In this document: positions 1-5,801 of the stretch, one piece after another
Layout: the number at the start of each line of letters is the position of its first letter
Numbering within the stretch: position 1 is the first letter of the stretch
Assembly: GCA_964513445.1 (NCBI GenBank)
Contig: CAZEMM010000046.1
Location: 1-15,447, forward strand
Length of the DNA: 15,447 nucleotides
Origin: Butyricicoccus_A sp964513445
GTDB taxonomy: Bacteria > Bacillota > Clostridia > Oscillospirales > Butyricicoccaceae
Direction: 5' to 3'
Translations under genes and position numbers: made by a program
Notes under the pieces: generated by a model
Seen by the model: the letters and a program-made list of their open reading frames with translations, nothing else
What the model was told of the DNA's origin: nothing
The model's database searches: none

Positions 1-35
1 CAAGCAGCCCGCACGATAACGCGCGCCGGAGTGGG

Positions 36-81
36 TGCAGGGAGAGGGCGGGCGCCTTGCGCCCTCTCCCTGCATGATTTT
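36..81 (+). terminator. Rho-independent terminator-like hairpin of the upstream unit
   Basis: A perfect 15-bp stem is formed by 36-50 (TGCAGGGAGAGGGCG) and 60-74, with a 9-nt loop. It is followed by a short, interrupted U-tract (TGATTTT, 75-81), so it may terminate less than perfectly. It most likely closes a gene outside the window. An open frame at 2-16 ends in TAA at 17-19 and could be that gene's last five codons, but this is too little to call a gene. The U-tract favours the + strand; the other strand has no T-run after the stem. Confidence 0.7.
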
Positions 82-170
82 ACAAAGAAAAGAAATTGCT
101 CCCAAGTACATCTAGGACGGAGCCTCGCTTTCGCCCCTGCCACCGGCAGGCCGCGACCCGCGCCTATCGT

Positions 171-200
171 GCATACAAATGCAAACAAATGCGCAAGCTA
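171..200 (+). promoter_or_regulatory. Candidate sigma-G-type promoter of the spoVA operon
   Basis: GCATA (171-175) fits the B. subtilis sigma-G -35 pattern G-H-A-T-R. After an 18-bp spacer, CAAGCTA (194-200) fits the -10 pattern CATNHTA at all but the third position. The predicted transcript would start near 208, about 22 nt before the spoVAC ATG and just ahead of its GGAGG at 216-220. In B. subtilis the spoVA operon is transcribed by sigma G in the forespore, so position and motif agree. The motif is short and the match imperfect, so this remains a candidate. Confidence 0.4.
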
Positions 201-229
201 TATGTAAAAACAATCGGAGGAACCGAGCA

Positions 230-664
230 ATGCAACCGAAAGAATATCAAAAGCTGGTGCAAAAGGCAAGCCGGCGTTCCCCATTGGGCAAGGATATGCT
301 GTGGGCCTTTGTGGTCGGCGGCGCGATCTGTACATTGGGACAGGCTATTTTAAATTTCTGGAAGAGTACGGGTTTGGAAGAGAAGCAGGCGGCGACCGCC
401 ACCTCGATTACGCTCATCGGTCTGGCCGCGCTGCTGACCGGCCTGCATGTGTATGATAAGCTTGCAAAGCATGCCGGCGCGGGCACACTGGTGCCGATCA
501 CCGGCTTCAGCAATTCCGTCGCCGCCCCGGCGCTGGAATTTAAGACGGAAGGCCTGATACTTGGTACCGCCGCGAAGATGTTCATCATCGCAGGTCCGGT
601 GCTGGTCTATGGGCTGGGCGCGTCCATCGTGTACGGCTTTCTGCTCGTGCTGTTTGGCGGTTGA
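230..664 (+). CDS. spoVAC: Stage V sporulation protein AC (SpoVAC), spore DPA channel subunit
   Basis: A 144-residue membrane protein of the SpoVA family. SpoVAC is known to act as a mechanosensitive channel in the spore inner membrane, taking part in movement of Ca-dipicolinic acid during sporulation and germination. Visible features are a basic N-terminus (residues 1-21), a first hydrophobic segment with the family motif WAFVVGGAICTLGQ (25-38), a second segment about 56-72, the signature AKHAGAGTLVPITGF (79-93), and two C-terminal hydrophobic stretches (about 108-142). The length is close to B. subtilis SpoVAC (about 150). The ATG at 230 is chosen because GGAGG (216-220) lies 9 nt upstream; an in-frame ATG at 179 would add 17 residues with no counterpart in the family. 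It is the first gene of spoVAC-AD-AE, with spoVAD starting 16 nt after its stop. Confidence 0.95.
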   Translation: MQPKEYQKLVQKASRRSPLGKDMLWAFVVGGAICTLGQAILNFWKSTGLEEKQAATATSITLIGLAALLTGLHVYDKLAKHAGAGTLVPITGFSNSVAAPALEFKTEGLILGTAAKMFIIAGPVLVYGLGASIVYGFLLVLFGG

Positions 665-680
665 AGGGAGGAAAACGGAC

Positions 681-1703
681 ATGACAAAGCGAATGGGCGT
701 GGCGACGCTGCGGTTTGCACAGCCGCCGCGCATTCAGGCGTGGGCTGCCGTCGGCGGCAAAAAGGAAAAGAAAGGCCCGCTGGGCGCGCAGTTTGACAGG
801 CTGTTTGACGATACGATGTGCGGACAGAAGACATGGGAGCAGGCAGAGATGCATCTGCAAAAGACTGCGCTCAGTCTGGCCGCCAATAAGCTGCCGCTGC
901 CGATACAGGCGTTGAATTTGCTGCTTTCCGGCGACCTGCTGGGACAGTGCATCGCGTCCGGCTATGCGGCGCGTTCGATCGGCGTGCCGTTTGCCGGCGT
1001 ATACGGCGCCTGCTCGACGATGGCGGAGACGCTCGCGCTCGCGGCCTGCATGGTAGACGGCGGCTATGCGCAGCGCGTGGGCGCGGTGGCCTCGTCGCAT
1101 TTCTGCACGGCGGAGCGGCAGTATCGGTTTCCGCTGGCCTATGGCGGCCAGCGCACGCCGACCGCACAGTGGACGGCGACCGCCTCCGGCGCATGCATCG
1201 TCACGCGGGACGAACAGAAGCAAGGCGTGCGCATCACCCATGCCTGTCTGGGCAAGGTGTGCGATTGGGGCGTTACGGACGCGAATAATATGGGTGCGGC
1301 GATGGCGCCTGCGGCGCATGACACGCTGCGCACGCTGCTCAGCGATACCGGCACGCATCCAAACGATTATGACGGCATCTTTACCGGTGATTTGGGACAG
1401 GTCGGCTCCCGTCTGCTGTGCGAGCTGTTTGACCGCGACGGCATCGACCTGCGCGGCGTGCATGACGACTGCGGCAAGCTGCTGTTTGATCGCAGGCAGG
1501 ATGTACACGCGGGCGGCTCCGGCTGCGGCTGTGCGGCGAGCGTGTTGTGCGCGCATCTGCTGCCGCGCCTTGCCAGAGGTCAGCTGCATCGCATTATTTT
1601 GGCGGCGACCGGCGCGCTGATGAGTCCAACCAGCGTCCAGCAGGGTGAGAGCATCCCGGCGGTTTGTCATGCAGTCGTGCTGGAATCCGGCGGGAAGAGG
1701 TGA
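681..1703 (+). CDS. spoVAD: Stage V sporulation protein AD (SpoVAD), DPA-binding thiolase-fold protein
   Basis: A 340-residue soluble protein of the SpoVAD family, which has a thiolase-like fold and binds dipicolinic acid at the spore inner membrane, working with the SpoVAC and SpoVAE membrane subunits. The length matches the family (about 338). Visible markers are the N-terminal RFAQPPRI stretch, the thiolase-like segment GVYGACSTMAETLALAAC (106-123) with Cys111 at the place of the thiolase nucleophile, SSHFCTAERQYRFPL (138-152), and the glycine-rich FTGDLGQVGS segment. It has no evident signal peptide or membrane helix. The ATG at 681 is preceded by AAGGGAGG (664-671). The frame stays open upstream to 561, but that part overlaps spoVAC out of frame and is not SpoVAD-like. 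spoVAE begins 4 nt after the stop. Confidence 0.96.
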   Translation: MTKRMGVATLRFAQPPRIQAWAAVGGKKEKKGPLGAQFDRLFDDTMCGQKTWEQAEMHLQKTALSLAANKLPLPIQALNLLLSGDLLGQCIASGYAARSIGVPFAGVYGACSTMAETLALAACMVDGGYAQRVGAVASSHFCTAERQYRFPLAYGGQRTPTAQWTATASGACIVTRDEQKQGVRITHACLGKVCDWGVTDANNMGAAMAPAAHDTLRTLLSDTGTHPNDYDGIFTGDLGQVGSRLLCELFDRDGIDLRGVHDDCGKLLFDRRQDVHAGGSGCGCAASVLCAHLLPRLARGQLHRIILAATGALMSPTSVQQGESIPAVCHAVVLESGGKR

Positions 1704-1707
1704 CAAT

Positions 1708-2064
1708 ATGCAATATATATGGGCATTTATTACAGGTGGTATTATCTGTGCGCTCAGTCAGATTTTAATTGACAAGACCAGATTGACCCCCGCGCGCATT
1801 TTGACGTCGTATGTCGTGCTGGGCGTCATCCTGACTGCTGTCGGCATTTATAAGCCGTTTGCAAAGTGGGCGGGTGCGGGCGCGACCGTACCGCTGCTCG
1901 GCTTTGGCTATACGCTCGCGGAGGGTGTGCAGACCGCTGTGGCGAAGGACGGCCTGCTCGGTGCATTTACCGGCGGGGCGACGGCGGCGGCAGGCGGCAT
2001 CGCGGCGGCAGTGTTTTTCGGCCTGCTCACCGCGCTTATCTTCCAGCCGGAGGATAAGAGCTGA
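1708..2064 (+). CDS. spoVAE: Stage V sporulation protein AE (SpoVAE/AEb), spore DPA channel subunit
   Basis: A 118-residue hydrophobic protein, close to the usual length of SpoVAEb (about 116). It is a paralogue of SpoVAC in the same operon: WAFITGGIICALSQ (5-18) and AKWAGAGATVPLLGF (52-66) line up with the matching SpoVAC motifs. The C-terminus is Gly/Ala-rich and membrane-spanning (about 84-112), ending in a short charged tail. It is known to act with SpoVAC and SpoVAD in Ca-DPA uptake and release in the spore inner membrane. The ATG at 1708 is chosen because the protein then begins at the family's usual N-terminus; GGGAAGAGG just upstream (1692-1700) serves as ribosome binding site. It is the last gene of the operon and is followed by the hairpin at 2076-2124. 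Confidence 0.94.
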   Translation: MQYIWAFITGGIICALSQILIDKTRLTPARILTSYVVLGVILTAVGIYKPFAKWAGAGATVPLLGFGYTLAEGVQTAVAKDGLLGAFTGGATAAAGGIAAAVFFGLLTALIFQPEDKS

Positions 2065-2075
2065 GCGGACGACGT

Positions 2076-2124
2076 AAAAAACCGGCGCCTCCCGACCGCG
2101 CGTGCGGCAGGAGGGCCGGTTTTT
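2076..2124. terminator. Bidirectional Rho-independent terminator between converging spoVA and proBA units
   Basis: AAAAAACCGG at 2076-2085 pairs with CCGGTTTTT at 2116-2124. The inner part (GCCTCC with GGAGGGC, GACCGC with GCGTGC) pairs imperfectly. On the + strand the stem ends in a T-run just after spoVAE. Read on the - strand it also ends in a T-run, 17 nt past the stop of the CYTH gene, so one element can stop both transcripts. Confidence 0.85.
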
Positions 2125-2140
2125 ATTGCGGGAAGTGCGT

Positions 2141-2743
2141 TTACAGATGCAGCATGCGCATCAGCTTGGAACGGCATTCCGGCTCGAGCGCAAAGGTAGA
2201 CTGCAGCAGCTGCGCCAGCGCGTGGAAGTCCTTCGTGCTGCCGTCCTTGTGCTCCAGCTCGATCTCGCAGATCGGTGCGCTTCTGCCGCGGCGCGAAATG
2301 TGGCCGGTGTCAAACGCCAGCTCACAGGTGCAACCTGCGTAACGGATGGTATATGCCTCGCGCAGAAAGTCCGTGCGGCCCAGCTCCATTAAATCGGCCT
2401 TGAGAATGGCGTCGCAAAAATCCTGCGGCGCGCCGAATGACGGCAGATTGAGGATACCGCTGCGGATATCCGGCGCGTAGCACTCGTATTCCTCGCGCGA
2501 TTTGAGCGCGCCGTTATATTCCAGCTTGGGAGCCAGCTTCAGGCAGGCGATGCTCTCATTGTTTTCCCGGCGCAGGCGCAGGCCGCCATGCGCCTTTTCG
2601 ATCTGCTTGTCGAATGTATCATAGTACGTCGCTTCCATCGAGATGGTCTCATGTGACTGCACCAGCGGTGCGACCGTGTCGCTCGAGACAATGGTATGAA
2701 ATTGAGCCTCGCTTGCAATGGACCATTTGTATTCGCGTTCCAT
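2141..2743 (-). CDS. CYTH domain protein (triphosphate tunnel metalloenzyme)
   Basis: A 200-residue protein of the CYTH/TTM superfamily, whose members bind metal-triphosphate compounds in an eight-stranded beta tunnel and include adenylate cyclase type 2, thiamine triphosphatase, tripolyphosphatase and polyphosphate-related enzymes. The defining ExExK motif is at the very N-terminus (E2-R-E4-Y-K6). Other tunnel strands are EATYYDTFD (37-45), GGLRLRRE (53-60), IACLKL (65-70), SREEYEC (82-88), CELAFDTGHI (140-149) and the acidic strand CEIELEHKDGS (159-169). Only the CYTH domain is present, with no CHAD domain. The start is supported by AAGGAG nine nt upstream. It lies 24 nt behind proA and is probably co-transcribed with proBA. 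The substrate cannot be told from sequence; inorganic triphosphate or a nucleoside triphosphate are options. Confidence 0.88.
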   Translation of the reverse strand: MEREYKWSIASEAQFHTIVSSDTVAPLVQSHETISMEATYYDTFDKQIEKAHGGLRLRRENNESIACLKLAPKLEYNGALKSREEYECYAPDIRSGILNLPSFGAPQDFCDAILKADLMELGRTDFLREAYTIRYAGCTCELAFDTGHISRRGRSAPICEIELEHKDGSTKDFHALAQLLQSTFALEPECRSKLMRMLHL

Positions 2744-2767
2744 AAATAAGGACTCCTTTTTTGGCAG

Positions 2768-4012
2768 TTAACGAATCTGCCCGTCTCCATAGATGATATA
2801 TTTGCTGGAGGTCAGCTCTTTCAGACCCATCGGCCCGCGTGCGTGCAGCTTTTGCGTCGAGATGCCGATTTCCGCGCCGAAGCCGAATTCGCCGCCGTCG
2901 GTAAAGCGGGTGGAGGCGTTGACATAGACCGCCGCGGCATCCACACGGTCGAGGAATTTCTGGGCGTTAAAATAATCATGCGTCACGATGCACTCCGAGT
3001 GGCCGGAGTTGTAGCGGTTGATGTGGCGGATCGCTCCATCCGTGTCCGAGACAACCTTGCAGGAAATTTCATAGTCCAGATATTCCGTGCTGTAATCCGC
3101 TTCGCTTGCGGGTGTGATGTCCGGCAAAATCGCGCAGGTCTCCGGACAGCCGTGCCAGACGACATGATGCGCGTCCAGACGCGCCTTGGCGCGCGGCAGG
3201 AAGTCTGCGGCGATGTCGCGGTGCACCAGCAGGCTCTCGAGCGCGTTGCACACCGAGACGCGCTGGCATTTGCCGTTTTCCAGGATGTCCAGCGCCATAT
3301 CGAGGTCTGCGGACGCGTCGACATACAAATGGCAGTTGCCCACGCCGGTCTCGATGACCGGAACGGTCGCATTCTGTACGACCGCCTGGATCAGCCGTCC
3401 GCTGCCGCGCGGGATGAGCACGTCGAGCAGCCCGTTTGCCTGCATCATTTCGTTTGCGCCCGCGTGTGTCGTGTCCTCCACCAGATTGAGGATATCCGGC
3501 GACAGGCCGCAGGAAACGAGCGCCTCGCGCATGATGGCCATCAGGCACTGATTGGAGCGAAACGCCTCCTTGCCGCCGCGCAGCACGCAGGCCGAGCCGG
3601 CCTTGAAGCACAGCGCCGCCGCATCGACGGTGACGTTGGGACGCGATTCATAGATGATGCCGATGACGCCCATCGGCACGCGCTTTTTGCCGATTTTGAG
3701 GCCGTTCGGCGTGACCTTCATCTCCGTCACCTCGCCGACCGGGTCGGGCAGTGCTGCGATCTGACGGCAGCCGTCCGCCACGCCGTCAATGCGCGCGTCG
3801 GTCAGCGTCAGCCGGTCGATCAGGCCGTCGTTCAGGCCGTTTTTGCGTCCCGCTTCAATGTCCGCCGCGTTCGCCGCCTTAATGTCCGCCCGATGGGCAA
3901 GCAGAGCGTCCGCGATCGCAAGCAGGGCGCAGTTTTTGTCGTTCGTGCCGAGTGCGCCGATCTCATGCCGTGCTTCGGATGCGCGGCGGCAGGTCTCTAG
4001 TACCGTGGTCAT
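2768..4012 (-). CDS. proA: Gamma-glutamyl phosphate reductase (glutamate-5-semialdehyde dehydrogenase)
   Basis: A 414-residue cytoplasmic enzyme for the second step of proline synthesis: NADPH-dependent reduction of gamma-glutamyl phosphate to glutamate-5-semialdehyde. The length is typical of ProA. Recognisable blocks are the Rossmann segment KRVPMGVIGIIYESRPNVTVD (start about 110), LRGGKEAFRSN (144-154), LIPRGSGRLI (199-208), ETGVGNCHLYVD (221-232), the active-site segment RVSVCNALESLLVH with catalytic Cys255, and the C-terminal RFTDGGEFGFGAEIGIST. The ATG overlaps the proB stop by four bases (ATGA, 4009-4012), and AAAGGA lies 7 nt ahead of the start, so translation is probably coupled to proB. 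No proC is present in the window. Confidence 0.97.
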   Translation of the reverse strand: MTTVLETCRRASEARHEIGALGTNDKNCALLAIADALLAHRADIKAANAADIEAGRKNGLNDGLIDRLTLTDARIDGVADGCRQIAALPDPVGEVTEMKVTPNGLKIGKKRVPMGVIGIIYESRPNVTVDAAALCFKAGSACVLRGGKEAFRSNQCLMAIMREALVSCGLSPDILNLVEDTTHAGANEMMQANGLLDVLIPRGSGRLIQAVVQNATVPVIETGVGNCHLYVDASADLDMALDILENGKCQRVSVCNALESLLVHRDIAADFLPRAKARLDAHHVVWHGCPETCAILPDITPASEADYSTEYLDYEISCKVVSDTDGAIRHINRYNSGHSECIVTHDYFNAQKFLDRVDAAAVYVNASTRFTDGGEFGFGAEIGISTQKLHARGPMGLKELTSSKYIIYGDGQIR

Positions 4013-4818
4013 GGTAGGATCCTTTCTCCGTGTTCAGGCGGCAGGAACAGCGTACCCGCCAGTCTGCCGTCCGCCAGCTCATATAATGTTTCCGGCTTGG
4101 CGCCGTTGATGATAAACATTGGAATGCCGCGCTGCATGCACAGCTCCGCCGCGCCAAGCTTGGCGGCCATGCCGCCCGTGCCGTTTTCCGAGCCTGCGCC
4201 GCCCGCGATTTCGCGCAGATCATCGGTGATCTCATGCACGACCGGAATCAGCCGTGCCTCCGGATTTTCACGTGGGTTGTCGTCATACAGGCCGTCCATA
4301 TCGGTAAAGATGACGACGAGATCCGCGTGCGCCACATGCGCGACGGTCGCGGCAAGACAGTCGTTATCACCGAATTCGATCTCCTCGACGGCGACCGTAT
4401 CGTTCTCATTGACGATGGGCAGCGCGTGCATTTCCAGCAGCGCGTCAAACGTGTTGTGTACATTCAGCCTGCGGCTGGCATCCTCTGTGTCCTCTGTCGT
4501 CAGCAGGATCTGCGCGGTGCTGATGCCGTATTCCGCAAAAATCTTGTCATAGATATGCATCAGCTCGCATTGACCGACCGCGGCGGCGGCCTGCTTCATG
4601 CGCAGCGTGTCCGGACGGGTGCGCATGTGCATTTTTGCCGCGCCGACACCGATTGCGCCGGAGGACACCAGGATCATGTCATAGCCGCGGTTATACAGAT
4701 CGGCGATGCAGCGCACCAGCCGTTCGATGCCGCGGATGTTCAGCCGTCCGGTGGGGTAGGTTAATGTCGAGGTGCCGACCTTGACGACGATGCGGCGCAC
4801 CTGGCTGGAATTCATCAT
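4009..4818 (-). CDS. proB: Glutamate 5-kinase, short form without PUA domain
   Basis: A 269-residue amino acid kinase that phosphorylates glutamate to gamma-glutamyl phosphate, the committed step of proline synthesis and normally the point of feedback inhibition. Seen in order: VVKVGTSTLT (11-20), VSSGAIGVGA (51-60), glutamate-site NENDTVAVEEI (138-148) followed by FGDNDCLAA, nucleotide-site FTDMDGLYDDNP (171-182), and GTGGMAAKL (213-221). The protein ends right after the kinase domain, so the C-terminal PUA domain of the roughly 370-residue enzymes (E. coli, B. subtilis ProB) is absent; short forms are known in Firmicutes. Of two adjacent ATGs, that at 4818 is preferred because AAGGAG (4830-4835, minus strand) lies 11 nt upstream. 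The gene has its own promoter at 4862-4890. Confidence 0.96.
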   Translation of the reverse strand: MMNSSQVRRIVVKVGTSTLTYPTGRLNIRGIERLVRCIADLYNRGYDMILVSSGAIGVGAAKMHMRTRPDTLRMKQAAAAVGQCELMHIYDKIFAEYGISTAQILLTTEDTEDASRRLNVHNTFDALLEMHALPIVNENDTVAVEEIEFGDNDCLAATVAHVAHADLVVIFTDMDGLYDDNPRENPEARLIPVVHEITDDLREIAGGAGSENGTGGMAAKLGAAELCMQRGIPMFIINGAKPETLYELADGRLAGTLFLPPEHGERILP

Positions 4819-4861
4819 AGCGGGAGGTTCTCCTTCTAATATAAAATCATGTTATATCTTC

Positions 4862-4890
4862 ATTTTATCATGAAACAGCGTCGGATACAA
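4862..4890 (-). promoter_or_regulatory. Sigma-A promoter of proB-proA-CYTH
   Basis: On the minus strand, TTGTAT (4885-4890) and TAAAAT (4862-4867) are separated by exactly 17 bp, and TGA directly before the -10 makes an extended -10 (TGATAAAAT). Transcription would start near 4855, leaving about 36 nt before the proB ATG at 4818. It faces away from the zapA promoter. Confidence 0.7.
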
Positions 4891-4910
4891 TTTGCCAAAC
4901 GGCCTTTTTT

Positions 4911-4927
4911 CTGTGCAAATTGCACAG
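4911..4927. promoter_or_regulatory. Perfect palindrome CTGTGCAAATTGCACAG, operator candidate
   Basis: Two 8-bp arms, CTGTGCAA and TTGCACAG, flank a single central A. The site lies 20 bp behind the proB -35 and 67 bp ahead of the zapA -35, in the middle of the divergent promoter region. It is not followed by a T-run on either strand, so it is not a terminator. The size and symmetry suit a dimeric repressor or activator site. I do not recognise the regulator, and it does not fit the ArgR, CodY or Firmicute LexA consensus sites. Confidence 0.5.
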
Positions 4928-4994
4928 CAGGATGTTCGCACGGTCAAATGTGGCTAGTTGGGTGCGAAAAAACTGTCGAACACGCAACAAACAG

Positions 4995-5024
4995 TTAACA
5001 AAGCAAGGTGAATTGTGATATAAT
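4995..5024 (+). promoter_or_regulatory. Sigma-A promoter of the zapA-U32-dut-maf-mre cluster
   Basis: TTAACA (4995-5000) and a perfect TATAAT (5019-5024) are separated by 18 bp, with TGA just before the -10 (extended -10, TGATATAAT). The start would be near 5031. This argues against the in-frame ATG at 5034, which would make an almost leaderless message, and supports the zapA start at 5091. No other clear promoter is seen before minD, so it may serve genes through mrdA. Confidence 0.75.
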
Positions 5025-5090
5025 AAACTATGTATGAAGAAATTCGCCCGCGGCCGCGCCGTGAGAGCGGACAACTGGAGGCAGGGATTC

Positions 5091-5801
5091 ATGAAAAACA
5101 GAGTTGAGGTTGTGATCGCCGGCGCGACGTTGGTGATGATCGGTGAGCAGGATGAAGAATATATGAAAAAGATCGCCGGCCTGGTCGACGACTGCGTCGG
5201 CAGAATCAAGGCGAACGGTGTCAACACCCAGCGTGCGATGACGCTGGCGGCATGCGACATGGCGGACAGCTATGTACAGGCGGTGCACAGCGCGGAAAAC
5301 CTGCGCAATGAGATCTCCGGCTATCTGGCGGAAAACAACAGCCTGAACAAGGAGCTGGCCGAGGCGCGTGAGGAAATCAGCGAGCTGGAAAAGAACGCGG
5401 CGCAGCGCGCGCAGGAGATGGCGGAGGTCAACCGCTTCAAGGACCGCATTGCGGAGCTTGAGAGTCAGGTACAGACGGGCGAGCGCACAAAGCAGCGCGT
5501 GGCAGAGCTGGAGACCAAGTTGGGCGAGACGCAGAAGCGCATGCAGAACGCGCAGAACGAGGCGGAGGCGCGCACGCGCCGCGTCACCGAGCTGGAGCAT
5601 CAGCTGGCAGATGCGGACAAGCGGCATGAAAATGATCTGGCACAGGCCGAGCGCCTGAGTCGGGAAATGCGGGAGCTGCGCCAGAAGGCGGTGGACAGCG
5701 AGGCAATGCGGCAGCGCATTGAAGAGCTGGAGCGTGAGCTGGCATCGACGCAGCGTCAGCTGCATGAAACGAGCGCGCGTCTGTCGCGGCTGCTCAAGTA
5801 A
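5091..5801 (+). CDS. zapA: Cell division protein ZapA with long coiled-coil C-terminal extension
   Basis: A 236-residue protein. Residues 1 to about 65 form the ZapA head (VEVVIAGATLVMIGEQDEEY, then a helix with IAGLVDDCVGRIK and the conserved AMTLAACDMADSYV stretch). ZapA binds FtsZ and promotes its bundling at the division ring. ZapA proteins are normally about 85-110 residues; here heptad-rich helix rich in Glu, Arg, Ala and Gln runs from about 65 to 236, more than doubling the usual length. There is no signal peptide or membrane segment. The ATG at 5091 is chosen because GGAGG (5077-5081) lies 9 nt upstream and the conserved domain begins there. An in-frame ATG at 5034 would add 19 basic residues and nearly abut the predicted transcription start. 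The TAA stop overlaps the next gene's ATG by one base. Confidence 0.88.
   Translation: MKNRVEVVIAGATLVMIGEQDEEYMKKIAGLVDDCVGRIKANGVNTQRAMTLAACDMADSYVQAVHSAENLRNEISGYLAENNSLNKELAEAREEISELEKNAAQRAQEMAEVNRFKDRIAELESQVQTGERTKQRVAELETKLGETQKRMQNAQNEAEARTRRVTELEHQLADADKRHENDLAQAERLSREMRELRQKAVDSEAMRQRIEELERELASTQRQLHETSARLSRLLK

Noticed and set aside
136..150. Small hairpin CCTGCC-ACC-GGCAGG in the spoVA leader
   Set aside because: Six base pairs in GC-rich DNA are not unusual, it lies upstream of the proposed transcription start, and it has no T-run.
585..1706. 373-codon minus-strand open frame over spoVAD
   Set aside because: Complementary to a full-length, well-conserved spoVAD; the translation shows no domain that I recognise.
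2843..4000. 385-codon plus-strand open frame over proA
   Set aside because: Antisense to an intact proA with its catalytic motifs; the product is Arg/Val/Asp-rich without recognisable motifs.
5034..5090. Upstream in-frame ATG at 5034 for zapA
   Set aside because: It has no ribosome binding site, nearly coincides with the predicted transcription start, and adds residues outside the conserved domain.
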